Shown piece after piece: positions 36,151-46,708 of a stretch of DNA of 64,000 nt; position 1 is the stretch's first letter, and each line of letters starts with the position of its first letter. Both the position numbers and the translations under genes were made by a program. Below the pieces are notes generated by a model that worked only from the letters and a program-made list of their open reading frames with translations, was not told the DNA's origin and did not search any database. Source of the stretch: Orthonyx spaldingii (taxonomy: Eukaryota; Chordata; Aves; Passeriformes; Orthonychidae); NCBI GenBank assembly GCA_013397795.1, contig VZTJ01000298.1:1-64000 (forward strand). The letters are read 5' to 3'.

Positions 36151-36850
36151 CTATAACAGCAACATGCAGTAGCCCAGCAACACCTTTGTCTGTCCTGGCT
36201 AATGGACTATGTGTGTTGTTTTCAGAATGTTTTCTTTCATCTCCCCCACTGCCATCCATCTCTTCACTAGGAATTCTTTTTATCACTGTGCAACCACTCC
36301 AGTGAACTTTGGAAACCTCATTCCTTCCCAGTTGTAAAAATCTACATTCTCCAAAAGGACTTGGCATACACTTCCATAGGGACTGGTCTTGTTGGTCTCC
36401 TCATTGCCTGGTTCTTCTCTTTTTCCCTGTAATCTGCCTTGATTACTGTGGCAAAAATATCTAGAATTTGCTCTTTGTCATTATTATTTTTGCAGAAGGT
36501 ATCTTTTTGAGAAAGCTGGTCAAGAAATAGAAGTGGGAGCTTTACTGCAATTGTTTCTGTAGCTGTCAGACTGTGACAGCCATCAAGAATCTCCAGAAAA
36601 CACGTCTGACCTACTTTCATGGTTGTCCAGCACAATAAACTTGTCTTCCATGTCTTGCTGCCATGTGGAATTTTTATCTTAGCAAATCATTAATGCTTTT
36701 ATTAAAGAATTATTTACTTTCTTAGAAGTACCACGATTGTTGATATTGGCAAGATCACAATATGGTGTGGGAGTGGAATTATCCACAAGGAATTCAAGGG
36801 AATAGTGAATCTTCTGCCTGTGTGTCTCAGAACAATCTAGAATTTAGGTA
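36151..36850 (-). pseudogene. PP2D1: PP2D1 remnant, upstream exon (start of PP2C-like domain)
   Basis: Reads NSLIKALMIC, stop, DKNSTWQQDMEDKFIVLDNH; then after a probable 2-base loss GQTCFLEILDGCHS, which replaces a DGxHG motif of PPM proteins; then LPLLFLDQLSQKD and YAKSFWRM. A second 2-base loss follows, before LQLGRNEVSKVHWSGC and GVAGLLHVAVI. The donor is at 36150. A possible acceptor (CCCTTGCAG) ends at 36851, but the 5' limit is uncertain because similarity fades beyond about 36835. Confidence 0.88.
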
Positions 36851-36859
36851 CTGCAAGGG

Positions 36860-39800
36860 CCTAACTGTAGTCAGCACCAGCTTCTCTGCTCATCCTCTGA
36901 CCAGAGCTCATATCTTACCCCTGTCCCCATGTACCTGTGTTTTTTCCACTCCAGCTCCTTGCTCCAGCCTCCCCCATCAGTTCAGTCTCTCTCACCTCAC
37001 TCTCCATCCTCAGTGCCATTCCCAGGTCTGGCACCCAGTGCTACAAAGAAGAGTCAGAGCTGTAGAGCTTCCTAGTGAGGTGCTTCCTGACAGTGGTGCA
37101 GAGGGGCCTGCCTCTCTGTGCAGAATTCAGTATCTGCACACTGTCATGTGTCTACCTGGCATGGGCAAACTGATGCTGCATTCTCAGTATTGTAACTTGC
37201 TCTGATCTGGGCAAATTGACAAGAATTACAAAAGATACACTGCTGATGCCATTTCAGCAAGTTTCCAAGTGGTAGTTTAAAATCTGGCAATCTTGGAGCT
37301 CTTCTAGAAAAAAATTAGACTTTTGGCTTAATACATTCAAAACAACATATTTTCCAAATTGTATTCTCAGAAACAGCTAAGCCATTTTACCTAGAATTTT
37401 TTTCCAAGTAATTCTGCTTCAGGCTTGGAAAATTTCAGTATGAACTGCTTCTTGCATAACATCCTCTCCCCCTAAACCAGCACGTGACGTACATGCACAG
37501 ACACCATAACACAAAATCCTGACACCATGTGAGCAGCTAAGCTTGCCAGCCTATACATCATCTATCTACTAAGTATGAAAACATAGTGTTTATATTCAAG
37601 TTGATTATGTTTATTTTAGTATTTAGCATTTTTGTCTGTATGGATGAGAAATACCAGACAAAAATGCATATGCTGTTGTATTCTCTGCTATGAGTTTTCT
37701 GTTTCAGTTAGTCTTTGTTAGCTGCTGTTAATCCACCACCAGGGCAAACAGAGGTTCTTAGCAGCAGTAATATCCCACAGCCACATTACAAGAGCAGCCT
37801 TTGGTAATTTCATCCTACTTCAACCTCATTCCTTTACTGGGGCTCTCTCTTTACACTTGATAAAGCCACACCTGAATAAACTATTTTGCCCCTGTTTTCT
37901 TTTCCAGGATTTCAGCTAGGAAGTACATTATTTTCTGTCTCATTACTTCTATCCATTACCTGTGTATTATAAGGACTTCTGCAATTTGCATTTAAATGTG
38001 TGTCCCTGTTCTGTCAAGACAGTTGATAGATAAAAATTCATTAAAGTCAAAGCCCCAACCTACTCCAGCTCAAATTAATCCTAATACATCTTAATGAATC
38101 AAGTGCATCTGATCAGCTGGGGTAGATCAATTACAACATATCTTCTGTAAAGGGTGATAATATTAAGGAGAGCCACTTAAAACTCCCTTATGGCACTGTA
38201 GTATAGCTGATCCTTGCAGAGGTGGCTTGCAGCTGGCTACAGCTCTCAGTCTGCTGGAGGGCCAGTTTATAGGAAAGTCTGTCTCTCTACAAGAGGTGAA
38301 CATCAGCCTCCTCTGAAAATGCTGCACCACTTCAGCAGGGCAAGGTAAGGAGGTACATGGTTAAAACTGCTTGCACAGATCCCTTTTCCTTTATTCTGCA
38401 TAGTTTGAGTTTGAGACTGAGAGATGGCACAAGACTTTTCACTGCTGTCATTACAATAATGCATTGAAGCCCGAGAAAAATTAGGATTAATGTATACAGA
38501 ACACCTGGTAAGCTATTTTTTGTCAGTCTTTCAAATATGAACCCATTTCATGTTTAGTGTGTATAAAAGCCCCTTGGATTAGAGACACGAAATTGCAAAC
38601 TTTCAGCAAAATGTTAGTTTGGTCTCAGCAAACTGAATTCTTAACACTCACATACACTTTACATGGGTTTGTATCTCTAAGTATCTGTAAGTGCTAACAA
38701 ATCACATTTTCAAAGCACCAAAACTGTCCCAGTTAATTATAATGTGTAAATAACCAGGATAATATACATAATAATTCATGTAGCAAAATAGGCTACAACT
38801 CTTTAGCTGCAATAACTTTGCTTATAATTATTAAAAGGGCAGCCCTGATGTTAATTTTTTATAGTATGCATAAATTGCTTCTGTTAATAGCTGAAAACCT
38901 TGTAAAAACTTAAAAAAAAAATAAAAAATTGCTTTGTTGATCCTTACAAAGTGAAAAGGTTAGTCTGTGTTTCCTTCTCTTCTTACATTTCTCTCATCGG
39001 GAACAGACACAGACTGGGAGGTTTCTTGCTGTCAGGTTAAAGGATAACAGTGAGATACTGACAGCACAATACACCAAGCTAAAGCACTCCCAGCCTCACA
39101 GTAAAAGATAAAATTCAGCTTTCTGCAGTTTCCCTGTGCCTATTTAGGGAGCCAAAACCGAACACAGTTTAATGTTCTGAGATGAAAATAGAAGCATTAA
39201 AAAGAAATTAGATGTGGAAGAATGGGGAGTGAACCACAGTTTGAGATTGTATGTGTTTTCAAGGGCAGAATATCGTATTTACTGTATGTCATAACAAAGA
39301 GCCTCCTGGTCAGTATTTAGTCCTGCTACTCAGAAAGGGAGGCTGCTCCACCTCTGCCATACACTGGCCTGTCTGAAAGGGACAGAACTGAGGCAGAGCA
39401 TGAGGCTCATATGGCAGAGGATACCATTGTCTCAGTAAATCTCATATTTCTGGAAAACATTTCTAGCTATGACACTTGCTGTTAATAAGGTAAGGTAAGA
39501 TTATTTTCTGTTCCTGCAGTTTGGCGCTACAAAAATAATTTTTTTAATTAGCAAAAATGGAAGATATTCCTGAGCTCTGGGGATCCAGGATCTGATTTGT
39601 ATCCAAACAGGAGTCCCATATGCAGTTATCTCTCTTTGGCACATGTCATTCCTATCTCCACCCAGAGTGTGCTTATTCCTCACTTCCCTTTGACACAGTC
39701 AGAACTTAGCTTGCACAATCTCCAGGCCTGAACTCCTTCCTCTGTGAGATTTGGGGGTTTTATTATTTGCTACATACTTGTGGTCTTAGAAAATGTTGAC

Positions 39801-42500
39801 TGTTACTGATGCTGAAACCAGCACTGGAAGGATGCCTGCCTGCCTGCCTGCATGCCTGTGGGTGACAGGAAGAGGCAGAGAAGGACTGTATGATGTAAAA
39901 TGGAGGTCACAGTCTCCCTGAGCTTCTCATCAAAATGTTATCAACTAATACATATAAACAGGCCTCAATGCTGTAAATTCTTGCTGAGTGAGCACCGACT
40001 TCCTTGCCTGTCTTTTCTTTCTTCCCTGATCTAGTTCTTGCTCATGCCTCAGTTAGCACTTCGCTCTCAGTCCTCTCTTTCCCATGTGCCTGTGATGCCA
40101 GGATATGGCTTCATTGCCTCCACGTGTTCAGCACAGGTCCCGTCCTGGCTGACCTCCCTCGCCCCTGCCCATCACACAATTTGGCAGCAGCACCTCCCCC
40201 GGACAACTGTGAATGCATCACACCCACATACAGAACCCATGACAGAGACTCTCGGCATGGCCAGGACTGTCTGCAGCACCCCTGAACTGCAGGGTGCCTG
40301 ATGCCACCAGCACCTGCCAAGGAGCCACCCTGGGTGGCAAGTGGGGCATTAGCATTTGTCTGGTGCACTGTGACTGTGCTGTGCAGCTCATGTCCCACAG
40401 CACAGTCAGAGCCTCTGCTGGGTGGGTACTGCCTTAGCAGGTCCCAGCTTCACGTAGTCATCTTTGGCCAAAGCAGCAAAGAGCAAATATCTTATCTGAA
40501 AACCCTTAAATATCCTTGCTTAAACTCATATAAGATCTCTGAAAAACTTTTCACCTGAAAAAACAAACTCATTTGCTAACCCTTGAGCCATGCCCTATAT
40601 CTTCCATCAATTGTTTTAGCTTCTCTTTTTCTCCTTCTCTAAAACCATCTGCAGAGGGAAAGGTGCAGAAGAAACAAGACATCTTCTCTCAAGTGAGTCA
40701 ACTTAGGTGTGCATAGTATAGCCTACTTATTGCATCCCCAGAAGCAATGATGCAGCTTCAAGAAAGTCTAGTTATGAAAGGTGTGGGAAGAGATAAAGGC
40801 AAACTTGGTGAGTCATGGGAGCATGCCAGGGGCAGAGCCTGCATTCAGGACTTGGGAACACTCCCACCTGTAAACCTGATAATAGGTAAGAAAGAAGGAA
40901 GTGATTAATAATTAAAATAATTATGGAATAAATTAAGATAATTAGTCTCCTTATTTATCTTCTAAAGTGCTGTCCAAAACTGGAATCTCGAGATTCCAGG
41001 CCCTCTGGTTTTATGCCACCCTATAAAATAAGAGTCCCTGTCATTAGGTCTTCTTGGGCAAGAGTCATAATTTGTGACACTGTCCACTTGTGCAGAGGTG
41101 CAGCTCCTCAGCTGGGAGGAAGCATTGAACTGGGAAATGGGAGTAGTGAAATAATGACAAAACCAGCTCTTTCTACACCCCAGATATTTTGCACCTCTTC
41201 CTGGTAGATGGGTCAGTCTCAGTGGGGCAGAGCTAGCAGTTTGCTACCCCCCAAGGGCCAGTATTGGGCAGAGATGCCACAAAGCATTGAGTGGGGCTGG
41301 CAAGCCTGTTGGCCCTGGCATGGGAGGGGAGGTATGTGAGGGTTTGGGGATCCACAAAGAAAGCTGTGGCAGAAGGTAGAAGATGGGTGGTGATAACATA
41401 ACTGTGCCTTCTTCACTCCCAGTGCCATCCTGCCTCCCTCACCCCACAAACCCCCATCTGGGCTTGGTGCTGTACTCCTGGGGTTCCTCTGCCTTTTTCA
41501 GCTGTACACAGCACTATTACAGTTGGTCCAAACTGAAGTTTTTAGCCTGTTTGTTTTCTGCAGCTTGGCCAAGTGGTTAGCTGTGGTGCCTGTGGTTGTG
41601 TCTCTAGTTCCTAGGATTCCCAGGTGGTCTCCCACGCAGATATGGGGAAGGTCCATGACTGGGTTTGCACAATCAGTGTGCTTAGGCCACTGTAATTTCA
41701 TTTTACAGAAATAATAGGGATTTTCTATGCAGAGTTTTATGATCTAAGTAAATGTTGTATCAAGTGTGCTGGCTGGCAGCTGCACCTTGGGCGCAGGTAA
41801 CAGAAATGAGGCCCTTTCTCTCCCATCCCTGCCAGCAATGCCTGTGCCGGTCTCCCAGGGGTCTGTCAGGCTTCCAGCACCAAATGACCTGCCCTACATG
41901 GCACAAGCAGAGTGTGCCAAGTGGAGTCCCAGAGGACTGCAGGGATCTCTGCCACGAATTAAGGAGCAGAAAGAACAGAAAAATACATTAGAGGAAGGAA
42001 TAAACAAAAGAATTGTGCCGAGTCAAAAGAAAGAGGAGGGAAAACCAGATAGTTGATCCCATGGTTGCATGAAGAAATCCAGAGCTCTCACTACCACAAA
42101 ATAACACAGTGTAAGCCTATGCAGTGACTGCTGATGGCTAAATAGCTTCAACAAACATCTTCTGGACTTCACACACACGGCTCAAATTGTGCAAAGGCAG
42201 GAGTGATTGTCCTGTGCTGCGTGACTCCAGCCTTTAGTTTTCTCACTTGGTTTGTGCTAAATCAAAAGTCTGACTACAGTCAAGAAGAGCATCCTCTGGG
42301 TAAGAAGCATATAAAAACTGCTAAATGGTCCATTTCCACACAAATAACATGAAATTTGTGTGACTGAAGTAGCCATGGGTACTGCAATGGCATTTTCTCC
42401 ATTTATTTTTCTGCATTTTTTTCCTTTAAAAACTGAGTAATTGAGGTGTGAGGTTTCCTACAAAAGCAAAAACCTGAAAGGAAGGTCTGCCATCCGTATT
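36860..42500. other. Intergenic DNA, no gene recognised
   Basis: Mixed sequence. A 147-codon open frame at 36762-37205 (+), which overlaps the PP2D1 remnant in antisense, and overlapping frames on both strands at 40004-40403 have no recognisable protein content. A short TGCC repeat lies at 39836-39851. Confidence 0.5.
39836..39856 (+). repeat. (TGCC)n microsatellite
   Basis: GCCTGCCTGCCTGCCTGCAT followed by GCCTG, a short imperfect tetranucleotide repeat. Confidence 0.9.
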
Positions 42501-42538
42501 ATTAGAGTCACAGGTAAGCACCAGGGGAAGCTGAAGAG

Positions 42539-42892
42539 ATGCTAGAGACCCCGCCCAGGACTGGAGCTCCCGAGCTAAAAGGGCTACCAAGGGTGGTCAC
42601 GGTGGTCCCAGAGAAGTCCAGCGCCGAAACAGCAAAGATACAACTGCCTAATGAGCAAAACTTTTGTACTGTTAATACTTCCAGTGATTCAAAAAATATT
42701 GATAGCAGTCCTGAATTCATGGTGGCCAAGAGGGAGGCCACTTCACCCACAAGGAATGCACTAATGAAAGGATACGATAGGATTTTATACTCAGAGAATT
42801 TCCCTGGAGGAGCAAGAGCTATTCTTTTCCTATTTGAATTGAATAGGAAGAATAAAAACAGGTGGGAGCACTGGAAGAAAGTCTCATCTTGA
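42539..42892 (+). other. Unassigned open frame, possible exon
   Basis: 117 codons without a recognised family, containing GAPELKGLPRVVTVVPEKSS and SPEFMVAKREATSPTRNALM. A consensus donor CAG/GTAAGC precedes it at 42513 and another (AACAG/GTGGGA) lies inside near 42861. The minus strand is also open here, which weakens the coding case. No function is proposed. Confidence 0.2.
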
Positions 42893-44741
42893 ACAAAAGG
42901 AGGGAGACAAGGCTGAGTTGGGTATACTGGATCTGACTGGGCTGTGAGACAGGGATGAGAGTTAGGGGAGGACTCCCAGAGCTCAGCTGTGGGCTGGGTG
43001 GTCCCTGCCAGAGCAGTAGCATTCAACATCAGGCTGCTATTAGCTGAGTCATTCTTTAATTTATGGGAGCCAGATAGGCCCCCAAAGCCCTAAATGACAA
43101 CTAGGTAATAACCAGGAGTCCGGCACACCCTAAACTCAAGAATGCAGCTGCTTCCTTTGCTGAAATCATAGTAACACACACGCTCTTGCATTTAAGCCTG
43201 TCAGGTGTTCACGGTGAATTCATGCAGGAGCAACAAATGTGAAATGCATGTCTGATCTGCTGGGAGCATGGGCTCTGAGCAGGCACCTCCTCGGGGCTAT
43301 CAGCCACCTGAGTGAGACCTGAAACTCACATGAGCTGGCACTCGTGTCTCACCTAGCTTCTGACTCCCTTAATTTGATGCAGATGAGTAGCCTTCCTGAA
43401 GTCACCTGGATACTCACCTGAGTTTTTGAGCTGAGCAGCACAGGTAGGCAGGATCAGCTGCTCCCACCCATGCTTCCTAATATGGGTTTCAGAGTCAGCT
43501 CGATTTCTGCAAACCCGCTGACGTGCCCCAAAGGACAGATACTGAAAAATATGCTGAGGGTTTTTCAGACAATACTTTGAGTTTGAATCTAATTTAATAT
43601 CTTCATGTTTAATGATGAAAAACAAGCAACAGAGGGATTATGTGGTGCTCAGATTTATGCATGCATCATAATTAGAAAATTAGTATGTGCTGTACTTGTG
43701 AATTCAGCCAACAGAAGAAAACAGCTTGGATATATGCAACCAACAATAACATGTATCCACTCGTATGTCAACGCATAAGGGGTTTTGGGGTTTTTTCCCC
43801 CTAATGTAGTACAACCTCTCATGACCTAATTACATTCACCAAAGCCAGCACAACCCAAGTAATAGTCCCATGTTTCCAGACAGTAAATGATCTTTTCACT
43901 CTTTATTCTTGCTAAAATTTTGCATGTAATATTTTACTTTTCACTAGAGCAGTTTAAGACAAAGTAAAGTTTTTTTCTTTTTGTTTTTAACAATATATTT
44001 GCACAAAGTTAGAATGTGAGCAATAATCAGGCTTAATGTTAAAAAAAAAAAAGACATACCTATTTGCAGTTAGAGTGGTTTCTTTCTAAGCTGCTCCTAG
44101 CATGCAGCAGTTCCACAAGCATAGTGAAATTAGTGTTTATAGATGTTACTACAGTAACTGTATCTGTAGCCACAAGCTGGTAGAGTTACATTTCTGGTTA
44201 TGTGGTGAACATCAAGGTATAATGGAAAAAAAAGAGACATGTATTGTAAGGTAGCCATGCTCTCGAGGATTCAAGAAGGAACTGCAGTATTTGCTTCCTG
44301 AAAACTTTCATCTTTGATTTTACTTTAATGGAAGCAGTAAGTTTTCAGGCTTTTAAGGACCGTAAAGAATGAGGTGAAAGAATAAGGTTGTTCACCTAGG
44401 CTGTGATCCTGTGACCATTCAGACCTAAATGTCCACCGAGTGGCCTCAATGCACATCAGTGGAGTTATTCACCTGTGTGAAAGCAGTAGATGTATCTTCA
44501 GAATCAAAGCTGTAATTCATTACATGCAAGTGTGCAAACTTAATGCTGGGTTAGATATCATTAACTACCTGTTTAAAGGAGAATCTGGTGATTTGGGGAA
44601 AAAAGAAAAAGAGCAAAAAAAACATACTGGGTGATGTAAAGGCATAGCAACTCCCAGGAAAACTAGGAGTCTATGTTCTGGGTATTAAGTGGTCCATTGA
44701 AGCCGGGGTGTTGTTCCAGAAGAGCTCTTTGCTTGTAACAT

Positions 44742-44987
44742 TTGCTGCTGAGGAGGAGTCGTGGGAAAGCTGAAAGTGAAACTAAGCAAGAACAGTTTCA
44801 TTTTCAAGTCCGAAAGCAGAAACCTAACCGGCATAAAGAAAATGCAAGCAAAGAGCTTCTTAGGTGGCTGCTAACATACAACGGTTATCTGTTATTTAAA
44901 AACGTGATTCGGATACTTAAACAGAAATTTAAAAATAAAAGACGAAGAAAATTCTCTCCTAAATTTCAGAGAAACTGGATTTTTTAA
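44742..44987 (+). other. Unassigned small basic open frame
   Basis: 81 codons, strongly basic, with LLRWLLTYNGYLLFKNVIRI followed by a Lys/Arg-rich tail KQKFKNKRRRKFSPKFQRNW. It resembles a hydrophobic segment plus cationic tail, but no family is recognised. It may be chance or part of a noncoding RNA. Confidence 0.15.
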
Positions 44988-45059
44988 TCACATTTAATTT
45001 CCTGTTCAGCTTGAGGCTGCTGACACCAAGGGCAGCGGCTCCTCCACCTTAAGCAGTCT

Positions 45060-45240
45060 GTCTTAAAGCGCCGGGGATGGCAGCAGCCATCTTACGGGTC
45101 GCTGTCACAACTGCTGGAAGCCCGAAGCCAGCCCCGGCCTCCGCCGCCGACTCCCCAGGGTATCCCGGCTCCGGCGAGCCCGCGGCGGAGGCCGGGGAGC
45201 AGGTCCCGGCCCCCACCCCTATCGACACCCTGTCGATTTT
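45060..45240. promoter_or_regulatory. Isolated GC/CpG-rich islet upstream of KAT2B
   Basis: About 180 bases of CpG-dense sequence in AT-rich surroundings, with GCAGCCATCTT at 45084-45094, the complement of a YY1-type AAGATGGCTGC site often near transcription starts. It could be the start of an upstream noncoding RNA, of the lost PP2D1 (minus strand), or of an alternative KAT2B exon. A 65-codon open frame (45077-45274) starts inside it. Confidence 0.4.
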
Positions 45241-46643
45241 AAAATCTCAGCAAAATAAAGATATAAATAAGTAAATAGGGGGGAAAAAAAACAACAGATC
45301 CCCTTATTTCGTGAAATGCTGCATTTTATTCCATTCTGTTTTCCTATCGTTTCATGAATATGCCAACTTGCCGTGTAACGCCATGCTTAAAAATATCCCA
45401 GGAGCTGCAAAGGGAAGAAGGAGACCGTAGGGTTTTGTCACCCACCCTTCCCCCCAAATACTACTTCACGTAAACCTAGAGTTATTTTTGCTTTCCCCAT
45501 GCAAGGTGCCAAGGCCTTGTGCCTGCAAGAGCTCCCTCTGCGCTGGGACTCCCTTGCAAACTCATACTGCTACTTTGATACTTTAGCTTTACACATCAAA
45601 GAGCCGTAAATCCCACGCAAACGCCCATCCTCAATCCCAACCTTTTAAACAGTGGTGCGGTAGTACGGAATTGCCATTTGTGGTTTCTCACGGCTTAACC
45701 ACGTTTTTACATAAGTGCAACGGGGCAGAACCGCCTCACACCCGGTGCACTTGCTGCTGTGCATGGAGTGCACTCTTTGGGGCAGGACCATTTGCTTAAT
45801 TCTAGCTTTTAATTAAAGGGTAATCCCTTTAAGACATAAACTGACCTGTTCTCAACATTTGTTTCTGGACACAACAAAAAACCAAACCAAACCAAAACAA
45901 AAAAAAACAACCCACAGAACCAAGACAGAAGGAACTGAGCAGAGAGTTTGTGAATTATCCGGTATTTCAAACTCACCCGTACTTTTACATTCAACTAGAA
46001 ATCATCTAGGGGAAAAGACTGAACCTTTCGAAGGTGACGCAGAGTGCACAGCGTGGGAAGGCAATGGTTAAGCGAAACAAAGTAGCGGCACTCCGAAAGG
46101 ACACAGCGGCTGCGGCAGCACCGCGGGCTCACTGGGGTTCGGGACCGTTCGACACCGCCAGCGATGCCGCCTCTTTCTAGGGCAACTTTCCGCGAAGCCT
46201 CCCGGAGGGGCGGGATGGCTCCTTAGCGGCTCCGCACGCAGCGGGTGCCGCCACCGCCGCCGCCGCAGCCCTTCCCGCGGGGGCGCCGCCCGCCCGCCCC
46301 GCGCAGCCCCCGCGCAGCCCCGCAGCCGCAGCCCCGCGCACACACGGCCGTAAGCCGGCCCTGCCGAGCGCCCCCGGCTCAGCCCCGCAGCCGCCCTGCC
46401 CTGCCCTGCCCTGCGCGGGGCCCCGCGGCCGCCCCGCTCCATCGCGGTGCCGCGCTCTCCTCCAGCCCTGCTGCATCCCGGCCCGGCCGCTCCCTGCCTC
46501 CCTCCGCCTCTCCATCCCGGCGCGGGCTCGCCCCGCACCCGGGAGCATCAAAGTATTTACCAGTTCACGGCCGCTCTCCCGCAATCGCAGCTGAAGCTGT
46601 AATCCGCTGGATTCGCCTTCTCCGGCTCTCCCAGCCGCTGGCA

Positions 46644-46644
46644 N
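46644..46644. other. KAT2B: Single N marking a probable mis-joined or collapsed gap in KAT2B exon 1
   Basis: The KAT2B frame is perfect to the right of this base. To the left it meets a TGA (46591-46593) with no ATG between. See findings. Confidence 0.8.
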
Positions 46645-46645
46645 T

Positions 46646-46708
46646 CAGCTGCGCGCCGCGCCGCGGGCCAAGAAGCTGGAGAAGCTGGGCGTCTACTCCG
46701 CCTGCAAG
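46646..46708 (+). CDS. KAT2B: KAT2B exon 1, readable 3' end
   Basis: Twenty-one codons QLRAAPRAKKLEKLGVYSAC plus K, then the donor GTACCC, phase 0. Human has a Gly/Ala/Pro-rich stretch of roughly 80 residues before this that cannot be found here. Confidence 0.93.

Larger units (their letters stand above)
31489..36850 (-). pseudogene. PP2D1: PP2D1 (PP2C-like domain containing 1), broken in place
   Basis: Two exon-sized blocks, about 36850-36151 and 32672-31489, recognisably encode PP2D1 on the minus strand. Human-like segments include DKNSTWQQDMEDKFIV, LPLLFLDQLSQKD, LGRNEVSKVHWSGC, KGVAGLLHVAVI, EHSTCNVSERKHFRM, FLILASNGLWGVLD and AGSRENITILIVL. The donor (GTATGT) and acceptor (TTTCCACTTCAG) are in matching phase. 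Lesions: in-frame TAA at 36679-36681 where I recall Glu; frameshifts near 36600, near 36345 and near 32550; and stops at 32505-32507, 32452-32454, 32317-32319, 32290-32292 and 32236-32238. Being intron-containing and in its syntenic place, it is a decayed gene, not a retrocopy. Five prime exons were not found. PP2D1 is related to PPM phosphatases and its function is unclear. Confidence 0.92.

Noticed and set aside
36762..37205. 147-codon plus-strand open frame
   Set aside because: Its left end is antisense to the PP2D1 remnant; composition is Ser/Pro/His-rich with no recognisable domain.
40004..40403. Overlapping open frames on both strands
   Set aside because: Mutually overlapping with no recognised similarity or splice structure; most likely chance in a locally GC-richer stretch.
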